64,000 nt of DNA, from contig NC_003076.8 in NCBI RefSeq assembly GCF_000001735.4, positions 3,968,001 through 4,032,000 of the forward strand, read 5' to 3'. Numbering within the stretch: position 1 is the first letter of the stretch; each line of letters opens with the position of its first letter. The translations under genes were made by a program, and so were the position numbers. The DNA is from Arabidopsis thaliana. Taxonomy: Eukaryota; Streptophyta; Magnoliopsida; Brassicales; Brassicaceae. Below are positions 21,314 through 32,889 of this stretch, one piece after another. The notes under the pieces were generated by a model that searched no databases, was not told where the DNA came from, and saw nothing but the letters and a program-made list of their open reading frames with translations.

Positions 21314-23300
21314 CTGATTATACCAAAACCCTAATCCCAAAAATAAAATAAAATAAAAAAATTTAATAGAAAAAAATAAAAGTCACAGCACAAAGCTCCA
21401 ATGTACATAACCCATAAATCTACACAAATCTGAGCTTTGATAGAGAAAGATGAAGATGGATCCTAATTGCTATAAAACCAAAAACAAAAACAAATCCAAA
21501 ATAGATTTTTTCGAAATCTTCTGTCACTATCTCTGCTCACACGCAGTGGAAAAAGAACACTGCGACTCTTTTTCTTCGCTTCCTCTCTCTATCTAACAAT
21601 CTGACCCGTTTCCTACTTTCCTTCTCTTAACAACTGATCTTTTCTTGTTGCTGTCTGATTTTCTTTGGTTTCTTCTTGATCTTTTTTACCTTTTTAAAAA
21701 CAGAAGTGGTGTATGTTTTGGTTTCTTGTTCTAGATTGTTTCGTCTTGTTCCTGTCTCTCTCTAATTATCATCATGGACAACTGCAGAAAGATAGAATAA
21801 GGCAAGTGAATTTTTGTTGGTTTAATTTTATTTTTTATTTTATAGTTTTATTTTATTTTATAATAATAGCTCAAAGAAATGGCACATGATACCTTCTTCT
21901 CCTTTTCTTGGATTTTAGCTGAAGTTTATAATAATTTATGTATTTTCTATTGATCTTTATCAGATGACGAAGTTCACACCCACCCCCGCTCGTGCGCGTG
22001 GCTCCACTTGCGCTTGGCTTCTGTTTTCTCCAGAACCGGCTCCACCGGTTCATTCTTTTAGGTACATGGTTCGGTAGATACGCGTTTTGTACTTACCAGT
22101 CTAGTGGCCTACATAAATATCCAAGATCCTTTGATCCACATTTTTTTTTGTCAACATCCTATATAAACTCAACATATGTGAAGTAATAAATTCAGATTTC
22201 GAGGTCATGATTAACATTGTCATCGTATCTTAATCACACACATTTTGCTCTGTAATAGTTGTCATCTATCTTACTACAGAAAAACAGACAAAAACCGATT
22301 AAAAAGACCGAACAGAGACCACATATGTGGTGATATAGCAGTTTCATATTCATCCTTCCGACACTGTTGGATTGCTTACTGGCCATACATTACAAATAAT
22401 AAGAAGAAAAACAAACTTTTCATGGTCCACATAAATGTGAAATGCTTTGGAGACCAAGGAAAAGACCAACGAAAAGTCCAAAATTCAAAATATGGTTTAT
22501 AGATGATACAATAAATGTTGAGTAGATTCAACATACATGAAGCATACTTCGTTATTAATATGGCACACGTTGATATCTATCTTGGACTTTTGCCTTTGTG
22601 AATCTTTCTAAATTTACACAAACGCCAAAGATTGCTTCCATAATATCCGGATTTAATTTTCAGACAAAGCATATGCATATGTAAGCTGGGTTAATATTTA
22701 GTGAAAAGTTTGTTTGGTTTAGTAGTAACCAATTTTACTAAAATCATTCAAATTAAGTCTTTAGGGGGGGTAGCTTAATTGGTTTTGTATGCATATTTTT
22801 ACGTGGTATAATTGCAATTAAGTAAGAAAGTAGCTTTTATGTTTTATATAAAAAGCTTTAATGAGAATAATTAGTTTGAGCATTGCACGTGAAAGAACCC
22901 TTTCAGTAAAATGTTCGTCGGCCCCTCCCCACGCTTTGCGGCCGTCGAATCATTGCTTTTCTTTTGAGGTCTTTTTTTGTTTTGATAAATTTTACTTTGA
23001 GATCTTTCGAGCCCGTCTGATCATTGTGCTAATTTACGTTAATCACTTTGTTTTATGCTCGTATGTTTTACTTGATATCTTTCGAAGACCTTTTTCTAGA
23101 ATGAAATGATACTTGTATATCTAGACAATGATCCCAAGTTTTAAATAATCCTTGAGTTTAATCAACAGTGTGTGGCCTAATCTACTATACAAACGGAACA
23201 AGATTCGTCATGTGGGTTAAAATTAGAGATCGAGTTCCACAAGCTACAAAAATCAATGCAGTGCTTTTTTCCACTAAACACTTTAAATAAAACCGATTTT

Positions 23301-23394
23301 CTACACATTCAGACTATTCTTTTCAACATGGAGAGTATCCCCAATTATATGAAGAAAATCTACATATTCTGACTATTCTTTTCCAAATGGAGAG
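23301..23394. repeat. Direct repeat of 35 bp, 59-bp period
   Basis: 23301-23335 and 23360-23394 match at 31 of 35 positions, with the shared core GACTATTCTTTTC. Confidence 0.75.
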
Positions 23395-23814
23395 GGTGGT
23401 AACATTAAAACTCGTAAGAAAATTAACGATTTTATGGAAATACAGAAGGTGTTAACATTCGGGGAAAAAAAGCATGTACCAGACCAGTAGATTTATGACA
23501 AAGCAAAAGAAAAGGAGCAGAAGGCACGGGGCTCAAGATAAGAAAATGTTGGGCAAAACCAAAAGGAAAAAAAAAACAATAATGGAGGCGTCGGAGACTT
23601 GTTGAGACAAAGACTAATGCTTCTTTGCCTAATCGGCGGAGGTGGCGTGCTGTCTCACTTCCCTCCGACATGCGTCGGCCCCACGCGCCTAATTTCAGCT
23701 TTTTATAGTTAAAGAACCAGACCCCAAATTGACCGGTTTGATTCATCGGTTTATTACGAGATGGATGGCTTAACGGTTTGATTTTGGTTTATGAGAACGA
23801 GTTAAAAAAAAAAG

Positions 23815-23922
23815 AGAGAAAGCCAGAAAGTATATAGTCTAGGTCAAGTTTGCTTTTATTGGCTTCTCTTCTCATATATATTGATTCCCGTCTGATCAAT
23901 ATGAAGAGAAAGCCAGAAAGTA
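23815..23922. repeat. 18-bp exact direct repeat, 90-bp period
   Basis: AGAGAAAGCCAGAAAGTA at 23815-23832 and 23905-23922, each followed shortly by AGTCTAGG. Confidence 0.7.
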
Positions 23923-24947
23923 GTCTAGGGATATTACTTTTGAAGAGTGGGTGAAGAAGTTTAAAGAGGTATAGCTCGTTCCTTTACTCTGAAATTTCAT
24001 CTTACACTCTTCCTCTTGAAACTGCATAATGTATTTTTTTGGTGACAGTTTTGTCATATTCGTTATACCATTACGGCTTTACTCTACTTGGTGTCATTTG
24101 CTACCTCCGCCGCCATATTGTGCACCAGCTTGACTTAATAGACGCCAGTCGTGTTCAGGAGAAGCTCTCTACTCCAAACCAAACCAATACGTAACTTCGC
24201 ATTTTTGCTTGAAAATCTCTCATTGTTCCATTTTTTACTAGAACATGTTCTGACATTTTCATTGAACTATTTATCCACTGCTCATTTTCTCACAACTATG
24301 CTACTAGGTTTATTTTTTTTTTGGGTTTAATTATGCTGCTGAGTTTGTTTCAGGAATCAGGATGTGTGATTTGTGTTATAAGATTACTTACCCAACCTTT
24401 TCTTCTTATCTTAGAGTGTGCATGTACATGCACGTGTTCAACCAGATCACGTTAAGACCAGTTTAGCTCTAGCAACAGACTCGTTCGTTCCAATGTTAGA
24501 GTCACCTTATCATTAAATAAGGTTTTTTTTTTTAATGGCGATATGGAACATTTCAAAGTTGAAAAAGTAGCCAACATCTTTGTGGGAGCAGGGTTATTAC
24601 GTAGAAAATGAAGAATAAGTCGTTTGTTGTCTTCTTTAATTTATTTTCTCTTTTTGAAAGACCATGACTATCAAACAAAGCCAAATGACATGTGACAAGT
24701 TATGCTAGTTGAATTTTCAAGGATGAACCATAATATCAAATGTACATGTTGGAGTACCTAACAAATTTATATATCTCCTCTTGTAGAATTACTCCCAAAA
24801 CATTCAATTTGTCAACTTGATCATGCAAGACTAAATCGTAACCAAACAAACTAACCACTCTAATTTACTGTTTTTTAATTTTTCCACATTTTTTTCACAA
24901 AACAAATACAACTTGTTCATGCACCTTTTTTTTTTCCCCAACACCAA

Positions 24948-25619
24948 TCAATTCACTTCATCTTGCTTCCGATTTAGACCGAAGAACCTTAATGGAGAAA
25001 CCCTAATCTTATGCTCGGAGATCGTCTGCAAATTCGGTGACCACATGTGCTCTCTCGTTCCAACAAGCTGATCATACTGCTTCTTTAACTCGGGAGAATT
25101 ACAAATCGCACTGTTTTCACCACAACTTGTGGCTTCTTCTTCTCTGATGTTTCTGTTTTTACATATAAGACTAATGATAAACTCCGGAGAAACTTTTATC
25201 AGAATCTTTCCGTTTGGTCCCTGAGAATACTCAAACGGTGGTGGACTCGACGGCGCAGTGAAATTCAACGGTGGAGTGTTTGACCGAACGTTTTCAAGAT
25301 TAGAGTTGAAGATTGAGAGACACGAAGTGGTTAAGATTTTGTATTGAAAACGTTCGATCGGTAAGACGAAATAAGTTTGACCTGGGATTAGATAGTCGTC
25401 CATGGCTAGAGCTGGAATCTGACGACCGATGTAAAAAGAATCTGCATGGCACACGATTTGATCAGGAAACTCAAACATGATTTCTCCAGCAACATGTTTC
25501 TTGAAGCCACATAGGGTTTTTGTTGATACATGCTCAAAGAAAACAAGCGTGACTATTCCTTGGCGTCTACGGATTATCGGAAAACAAGAATTGATTAGAG
25601 ATCTTCCCATATTTTTCAT
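24948..25619 (-). CDS. AT5G12340: DUF4228 (PADRE-type) protein
   Basis: A single-exon ORF of 223 residues. A second in-frame ATG three codons in (M-G-R-S-L) could also be the start. The N-terminal half has the family layout: a short start, then a beta-rich core (IVTLVFFEHV, IMFEFPDQIVCHADSFYIG) and the typical LIPGQTYFVLPIERFQ motif about residues 78-93. The C-terminal half has a Pro/Ser patch (PPPFEY) and a conserved-looking VSPEFIISLI helix before a basic tail (SPLRFFGLNRKQ). DUF4228 proteins are small plant proteins often induced by stress and pathogens; the biochemical role is unknown. A TATA box sits about 70 bp upstream. Confidence 0.9.
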   Translation of the reverse strand: MKNMGRSLINSCFPIIRRRQGIVTLVFFEHVSTKTLCGFKKHVAGEIMFEFPDQIVCHADSFYIGRQIPALAMDDYLIPGQTYFVLPIERFQYKILTTSCLSIFNSNLENVRSNTPPLNFTAPSSPPPFEYSQGPNGKILIKVSPEFIISLICKNRNIREEEATSCGENSAICNSPELKKQYDQLVGTREHMWSPNLQTISEHKIRVSPLRFFGLNRKQDEVN

Positions 25620-25685
25620 AGAGATCGAGACTTTTTTTTTTTTTGAAGCTGGAAAAGTTAAGGATTGTCGTATTAAGAGGAATGA

Positions 25686-25693
25686 TATATATA
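25686..25693 (-). promoter_or_regulatory. TATA box of the DUF4228 gene
   Basis: TATATATA about 67-74 bp upstream of the ATG, consistent with a compact leader of ~40 nt. A TATA promoter fits an inducible gene. Confidence 0.5.
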
Positions 25694-26809
25694 GAGAGGG
25701 GATTAGTCTTTATGGTCTTTGTAGTTTGTTTGTAGTGAAAAGGCAACTAACTACTTGAAGGATTCGTTGACATTTTAATGGTCAAAGAGTACTCCAGGAT
25801 TTGCATATGATAAATATGAAATGGGTTCTAATGGTCAAACCTCTCGGCTCTTGTTTTGCAATTTTTTTGTTTTGTCGGCATTAAAAATTCATTAATATGA
25901 TATTTTAATTAGAAGTGTTACATAGAGTCGTGGAAGTGGTTACACTATATGATCAAATAATGAAATTTGATTTTAGAACTCTTTATTACGCACACGTTGA
26001 ACTCGTGGCTGATTCAGTGACAACTGTACCAAATGACGAATTAGATAATGGTCCAGATACATACTCCCTTATCACTTACAAGTTATCCCGTTTTCCTTGT
26101 TTTTGTTGTCCATAATATCATTTAACACCGCCTAACATATGGGCTAATATCTATACCACATTTACACCTTTGAAACTCGATGATTCACATATAGTCTATG
26201 GACAAATTTGTAATCAACAACTTGAACGAGGATTTTTATATTTTCTTAAGTTTTTTATTTAAATTACTGTAAAATTTCAATGTATAGTGTTTTTGTTTTG
26301 AAAAAGGAAATTGCGGTAAAATTTCATATCCCCAATTTGATTAAGGTAGAGAAAAAGGAAATTTTAGTTTTTGAAAAAAAAATCCCTAAAAAATAAAGTA
26401 TTTATGGTTGATACAAAACAATGGGCCTCGAGAAATATGGCCTTAAAAATTGTTTACCAAAAAGGAGGACGTAGGCTTAAAATGTCTCCAATTTGTATAC
26501 CCAAAGACACGGGCCTGATTCAAACACACACCAAATTTTTGTGAAATAAATACAACGTAACTATTTTAGAGATATTTTACTATACATTAACCTCTAGACT
26601 CTAGTTTCAGCTCGGGTTGTACATGTTCGGTTCATAAGGTAATGCACAGATGAAAAACATTTGTCACATTAATGCTAGTAAGTACTAAGTAGTGACAGAT
26701 CACTAAATCCATAATTAAAGTCATTTTTTTCTTGCCAATATCATAATCATTTGTGAGTTACTTATCTAGTATTAGATAGGAGTCGAGATTAACTTAACAT
26801 AGTTACTTT

Positions 26810-27170
26810 GAGTTATTCCAACAATTCTCACATTTAAATTTTGTACCATATTATACCATTTATAAATATACAATATTAATTTATAATAAGATTATGGCCC
26901 AAAACAATATTCTAGAATTAAATATGAGTTAATATAAGTTTAACACGTTTAGTTCTAGTTATTTCAACAATTTTTATTTTTAAATTTTTAACAAACTACA
27001 CGGTTTAAAACGTATATAATTTCTGTTTATGGCGCGAAACAGTGATTTAACAATAAATAAATATTATATTTAAATTTGTAACAAATTATACCGTTTACTA
27101 ATTTACGATATTAAATCTTTACATATATATGTATTTATTTTAATACATTATACCGATTTATGAATTGAAA
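26810..27170. repeat. Old, diverged AT-rich repeat array
   Basis: A block of the form A-C-A-A-x-T-x-T-A-C-C-G-x-T-T-A-x-x-A-A recurs four times, near 26844, 26989, 27082 and 27144. The first two are in longer units: GTTATTCCAACAA at 26812 and GTTATTTCAACAA at 26958, a 146-bp period, both followed by a TATGGC(C/G)C(A/G)AAACA box. Copies three and four are truncated. Probably a decayed transposon-derived or satellite-like tandem. Confidence 0.5.
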
Positions 27171-27328
27171 ATTATCAAGTATAGTATTAAATATGAATTA
27201 ATATTAAACACAAGTTAAATTATAGTTAACGAATAAATATATTTAGAGACCATAATGTTTTGAAGAAAAATATAAAGCAAAAGATTGATTTATTTATATT
27301 TATCTAGTCTGTATAATCCGCCTTTTGG

Positions 27329-27369
27329 TCTCGCTCTCTCTCTTTTCTCTTTTTCTCTCTCTCTCTCTC
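27329..27369 (+). repeat. CT-rich microsatellite at the RLD2 transcription start region
   Basis: A CTCTCT tract about 430 bp upstream of the RLD2 ATG. Such pyrimidine patches are frequent around plant transcription starts and early leaders. Confidence 0.6.
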
Positions 27370-27595
27370 GCTAGAAAACTGCGTAGTAGATCATGCCATG
27401 TCTCTAGATTCTCTGCCTCCCGATTCTTAGTCACTTTCTTCTCTCGCGTCTGCTCAAGAGAGTTTACCATTATCCTCAAGCCAACGCATTCTCTGATTTC
27501 TCTTCTTTGAAACGGCGCCTTTGTTTTTGAGCTATTCCGATCGATTTTGAAATCGATTTTGAGCTGAAAAAAAGTTGCTCTGCTTTTTAAGTCAG

Positions 27596-27652
27596 ATGGA
27601 AGTAAATGTGTTGGAAGTTGCTTCGAGATCGACGATCATACTGATGATTTAG
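27596..27652 (+). promoter_or_regulatory. Upstream ORF 1 in the RLD2 leader
   Basis: ATG at 27596 opens an 18-codon frame closing at TAG 27650-27652, entirely upstream of the main ATG. If the leader is unspliced here it may lower translation of RLD2. Confidence 0.45.
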
Positions 27653-27740
27653 TTGATACCGTTAATGTAGATAGCCGTCGAATTTCTATTTTTCGCCTTT
27701 TAGCTTGAGCAAGTGTGGATTTCGTCGAGGTTTTTGATTG

Positions 27741-27773
27741 ATGGAGGGTTTCGATTCTGAGAAGCTTCGTTGA
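27741..27773 (+). promoter_or_regulatory. Upstream ORF 2 in the RLD2 leader
   Basis: ATG at 27741, ten codons, TGA at 27771-27773, ending 15 bases before the main ATG. Could allow or limit reinitiation. Confidence 0.45.
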
Positions 27774-27788
27774 GATTTTTTTTTGTGT

Positions 27789-30700
27789 ATGTCGAGAAAC
27801 GGAAGGATGGCTTCGGATCTTAGTAGAGCTGGTCCTGTGGAGAGAGATATCGAGCAGGTTGTTATCTTCTTCTTCTTCATTTATGTCCATCATCGAAGCC
27901 TTATTTATGATTCATTTCGCTTAGACTGTGTTAATTTTACTTTTATTGAATCACTTATGGATAGTATCTCCGGAATTATAAATACATGTCAGCCGAATTT
28001 GTTCAATTGGGATTAGGTGAATCCTTAGAGCTAACTTAGATTTCAAACTCAATATTGATTACCTTAGTAATGGAATTCGAGTGTGACAGTTGATATTCAA
28101 GCTATTGATCCAGGAACTTGAATTTTTGGTTCCCGTATAAGCTTATCCTTTGTGGAAGCAAACCACTCTAGCAGACTAGGATTTCATCTTGCTAGCACTT
28201 TACCAATCTCAAATGTCATTTATCGGATACTAGTTTGCCATGATTCTTATTTCAGTGTTTGAATTCTACATATATTCTGTATCAACTATTTCTTCTAAGA
28301 TTTTATTAATGGTGAGCTGAAGAGATGTCAATTGCAAAATATTCACTTATTGATTGCTATTTGATTGACTCAGGCTATCATTGCCCTGAAAAAGGGAGCT
28401 TACTTGCTAAAGTATGGAAGAAGAGGGAAACCTAAGTTCTGCCCATTTCGCCTTTCTAATGTAAGTCATGTTTGGTTCAATTTCATATTAAAGTGTCTTG
28501 TTAGCGTTTTCTCTTCAGTAATAGTCCACTTTAGTGCCGCCATTTTTCTTTTATTTTTTATTCATGGATGGGTGATGATATTTATTTTGTAATCTTTTTT
28601 AAGAAATAGTGGCCTGTAACTTTCAGGATGAAACTGTTTTGATATGGTTCTCTGGAAACGAGGAGAAACATCTGAAGCTGAGCCATGTTTCTAGGATCAT
28701 ATCTGGACAACGCACTGTAAGTTCATGTGTGGATGATGTGATTATAATTCTCCCTTGAGCTTGCACTGAAATACTTAGAACGAGTTCATGAGGACTGTGA
28801 TATTCATTCATTCAACTTTTCATGCAACAATTTCCTTAGTTCAACGATGCATAATTACGCCGTACCTATCTAGTTTCATATTCTAATAATTCTAGCAATG
28901 GTGGTTCTCTTGTAGCCTATTTTTCAGAGGTATCCTCGTCCCGAGAAGGAATATCAGTCGTTTTCACTAATATATAGTGAGAGGTCTTTGGATGTGGTGA
29001 GATTCTCTTAAACTCTTTACTTTATCGCTTCCGCTATAGAATAATTTCCCTGTCATTTGAAATGTCACTGTGGTTATTGAAGTTAATTAATATATTGGTA
29101 CAATTGGATTTGGTAGATATGTAAGGATAAAGATGAGGCTGAGGTGTGGTTTACTGGTCTTAAGGCCTTGATTTCGCATTGCCATCAAAGAAACAGGAGA
29201 ACTGAATCAAGAAGTGACGGTACACCATCTGAAGCTAATAGCCCAAGAACATATACCCGGAGAAGCTCTCCTTTACATTCTCCATTTAGTAGCAATGACA
29301 GTTTGCAGAAGGTACTATAACAAGTTTTCTGCGTATACTTTTGTGCATGTGAACATTAACTTACATTTTTCGTTTACCTTCCAGGATGGTTCTAATCACC
29401 TTCGTATTCATAGTCCATTTGAGAGCCCGCCTAAGAATGGCCTCGACAAGGCATTTTCGGACATGGCTTTATATGCAGTTCCTCCAAAAGGATTTTACCC
29501 CTCAGATTCTGCAACTATTTCTGTTCATTCTGGAGGCTCGGATAGCATGCATGGACATATGAGGGGTATGGGCATGGATGCCTTTAGAGTTAGTATGTCA
29601 AGTGCTGTTAGTTCCTCGAGCCATGGTTCTGGTCATGATGATGGAGATGCATTAGGAGATGTTTTCATCTGGGGAGAAGGCATAGGAGAAGGTGTTTTGG
29701 GTGGTGGAAACCGTAGAGTTGGTAGTTCATTTGATATAAAAATGGATTCCTTATTGCCAAAAGCTTTAGAATCTACAATAGTACTGGACGTCCAAAATAT
29801 TGCTTGTGGTGGACAGCACGCTGTCCTCGTGACAAAACAAGGGGAAAGTTTTTCTTGGGGAGAGGAATCTGAAGGCAGGCTTGGCCACGGTGTTGATTCC
29901 AATATTCAACAACCAAAGCTCATCGATGCACTCAACACCACAAATATTGAGCTTGTAGCATGTGGTGAATTTCATAGTTGTGCAGTTACCCTATCAGGGG
30001 ATTTGTATACCTGGGGTAAAGGAGATTTTGGTGTTCTTGGACATGGAAATGAAGTAAGTCACTGGGTCCCTAAGAGGGTTAATTTTCTGCTGGAAGGGAT
30101 ACATGTATCATCTATTGCTTGTGGACCTTACCACACAGCAGTCGTTACCTCTGCTGGGCAGTTGTTTACTTTTGGTGATGGGACCTTTGGTGTTTTAGGC
30201 CACGGAGACAAGAAAAGTGTTTTCATACCTCGGGAGGTAGACTCTTTGAAAGGTCTTCGCACTGTCCGGGCAGCTTGTGGTGTATGGCACACAGCAGCAG
30301 TTGTGGAAGTAATGGTTGGGAGCTCAAGCTCAAGTAATTGCTCTTCTGGAAAGCTCTTTACATGGGGTGATGGTGATAAGGGTCGTCTTGGTCATGGTAA
30401 TAAAGAACCAAAACTTGTGCCTACCTGTGTTGCTGCTCTGGTTGAACCCAATTTTTGCCAAGTTGCATGTGGGCACAGTCTAACGGTTGCACTTACAACA
30501 TCAGGCCATGTCTATACTATGGGCAGTCCTGTCTATGGTCAGCTTGGAAACTCACATGCAGACGGAAAAACTCCAAACCGTGTCGAAGGTAAACTTCACA
30601 AGAGTTTTGTCGAAGAGATAGCCTGTGGTGCTTATCATGTTGCAGTTTTAACTTCGAGGACTGAGGTTTACACTTGGGGAAAGGGATCAAATGGTAGACT

Positions 30701-32545
30701 TGGTCATGGAGATGTAGATGATAGAAATTCCCCGACATTGGTTGAGTCACTTAAGGATAAACAGGTGAAAAGTATTGCCTGTGGCACTAACTTCACAGCA
30801 GCTGTCTGCATTCACAGGTGGGCATCAGGGATGGACCAGTCCATGTGTTCAGGTTGCCGTCAGCCCTTCAGTTTTAAAAGAAAGAGGCACAATTGCTATA
30901 ATTGCGGACTAGTGTTTTGCCACTCGTGCACTAGTAAAAAGTCATTGAAGGCTTGTATGGCACCGAACCCCAACAAACCATATCGAGTGTGTGATAAGTG
31001 TTTTAACAAATTGAAAAAGACCATGGAAACAGATCCATCATCCCATTCTTCTCTGAGTAGAAGAGGAAGCATTAACCAGGGATCAGATCCCATTGACAAA
31101 GATGACAAGTTCGATTCTAGATCCGATGGACAGTTAGCTAGATTTTCATTAATGGAATCCATGAGACAAGTGGACAGTCGACATAAGAAGAACAAGAAGT
31201 ATGAATTCAATAGTAGTCGTGTCTCACCCATACCGAGTGGAAGCTCTCAACGGGGTGCACTTAACATAGCCAAGTCTTTCAATCCAGTATTTGGAGCATC
31301 AAAGAAGTTCTTCTCAGCTTCTGTTCCTGGTTCTCGAATTGTGTCTCGGGCAACTTCCCCAATATCGAGGCGTCCTAGTCCACCCCGGTCAACTACACCG
31401 ACTCCCACTCTTTCAGGACTAGCCACACCAAAATTTGTAGTGGATGATACTAAGAGAACCAATGATAACCTAAGCCAAGAGGTCGTTAAGCTAAGATCTC
31501 AGGTATATTTCTCTTATCTCCAAAATCCTTCCCACATTCTTTGCTGCAAAAAGATGTAGTTGGTGAGATTATGCTTTGTTTCCTGTCACGGCCAAGTACG
31601 TTCTGGATTTTACTTTGTGGTGAAATCATGCTATTTGTAGGATTGGAGAAGGCTTGGCCGCCAATTTACTTGGTTTCCTTATGAAACATTTACTTCTTTT
31701 TGAAATTTAAATACTGCTTCAGTTAGTCAGTTTCTCTCTAGGATTGCTTCTTTGCTAACCAGTAATTGATATTACAAGGTTGAAAGTCTTACAAGGAAGG
31801 CCCAGCTTCAAGAAGTTGAGCTGGAAAGAACAACCAAGCAGCTAAAAGAGGCGTTGGCAATAACTAATGAAGAAACGACAAGATGCAAGGCAGCAAAAGA
31901 AGTGATCAAATCACTTACCGCTCAAGTAATTTCCAAGTTTAAAATAAAAATATGGTTTATGCAATTATTGGTGATTTCTTATACTGATTTTAACACATCA
32001 ACATAACTATGCAGTTAAAAGACATGGCCGAAAGATTACCCGTTGGATCAGCTCGGACTGTGAAGTCTCCTCCTTCTCTTAACTCATTTGGTTCCAGCCC
32101 TGGTCGCATTGACCCTTTTAATATCTTAAACCAAGCAAATAGCCAAGAATCCGAGCCAAATGGCATCACGACCCCAATGTTTTCTAATGGGACCATGACA
32201 CCTGCATTTGGGAATGGTGAAGCAACGAATGAAGCACGGAACGAGAAGGAATGGGTTGAACAAGATGAACCTGGTGTCTATATCACTCTTACAGCCTTAG
32301 CCGGAGGTGCTAGAGATCTCAAACGCGTCCGTTTCAGGTATAATAGTTTCTTATCTACCTAAAAAGAAACAATCAGTTTTTTTATGTCTGAAGATTGGAC
32401 TGTAATTACTGTTTTGTTTTCTGACAGCCGAAAAAGGTTTAGTGAGATACAAGCAGAACAGTGGTGGGCAGATAACAGAGGAAGAGTCTATGAACAATAC
32501 AATGTTCGCATGGTTGACAAAGCCAGTGAGGACTTGCCTCGCTGA
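27789..32545 (+). CDS. RLD2: RLD2-type PH/RCC1/FYVE/BRX protein (PRAF family)
   Basis: Nine coding exons: 27789-27857, 28374-28460, 28627-28716, 28916-28996, 29117-29311, 29385-31502, 31779-31925, 32015-32337, 32428-32545; 1075 residues, all phases fit. Order: PH-like domain about 24-135, RCC1 propeller about 260-650 (repeated [18 protein letters not shown] blades), FYVE zinc finger about 653-718 ([21 protein letters not shown]), coiled coil about 880-930, and C-terminal BRX domain about 1008-1064 ([14 protein letters not shown]). The FYVE lacks a perfect R-R-H-H-C-R core (K-R-K-R-H-N-C), as usual in this plant family. RLD proteins bind LAZY1-family proteins through BRX and control PIN polarity and gravitropism at membranes; RCC1 blades suggest small-GTPase exchange. 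Identity with RLD2 is from memory of the locus. Two short uORFs precede it. Confidence 0.93.
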
Positions 32546-32889
32546 AACTCTTTAACACCAACCAGTTGTCTATTTTTTTCCTATGCCCGATTCAGGTGAG
32601 TGCAGAATCTCGGGATATAACAACAGATATATATAGAGAGAAATTAGATGTTTTTAAGTGCTTTCATTGTAGTTTGGGATTTGTGTGGTGTTGTTTGTGA
32701 TAAAGTTGTAAATTCTTTGTGGTTAAATCATTCTGTAAATCCTATAAAACATACAGTGTTTTTACCCCCTAGAAACAATGCTGAGTAATTGGATTTCGAG
32801 CAGATTTGTAGATACATCATCACATTAGAAACTAAGAAGTTACTGATATTGTTCCAACAAAAAAAAAACAACTAAAGTAAAACTGGACC
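32546..32889. other. Convergent 3' ends of RLD2 and the securin gene
   Basis: 344 bp holding both 3' untranslated tails. No other feature is visible. Confidence 0.6.

Larger units (their letters stand above)
21314..24947. other. Large spacer upstream of LRP1
   Basis: It includes the LRP1 upstream leader, intron and promoter (roughly 21.3-22 kb, with long pyrimidine/purine tracts on the gene strand) and, further right, about 2.5 kb to the 3' end of the DUF4228 gene. Two short duplications (23301-23394 and 23815-23922) are listed. A 104-codon minus-strand ORF at 23432-23746 has no recognisable domain. I see no transposon ends. Long upstream spacers are common for developmental regulators and may hold enhancers. 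Confidence 0.5.
25620..27328. other. Divergent spacer between DUF4228 and RLD2 genes
   Basis: About 1.7 kb between head-to-head genes. The left part holds the DUF4228 promoter. 26.5-27.25 kb is extremely AT-rich and contains an old repeat array (listed). The right edge runs into the pyrimidine-rich start region of RLD2. Confidence 0.55.

Noticed and set aside
22761..22790. G7 tract followed by TAGCTTAATTGG, resembling a tRNA start
   Set aside because: No cloverleaf, no B box and no matching acceptor stem downstream.
23432..23746. 104-codon minus-strand ORF
   Set aside because: No recognisable domain, odd composition, no splice context or conservation cue; kept only as spacer content.
29633..31462. 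Minus-strand ORFs across the RLD2 large exon
   Set aside because: Shadows of a well-supported coding exon with RCC1 and FYVE motifs on the plus strand.
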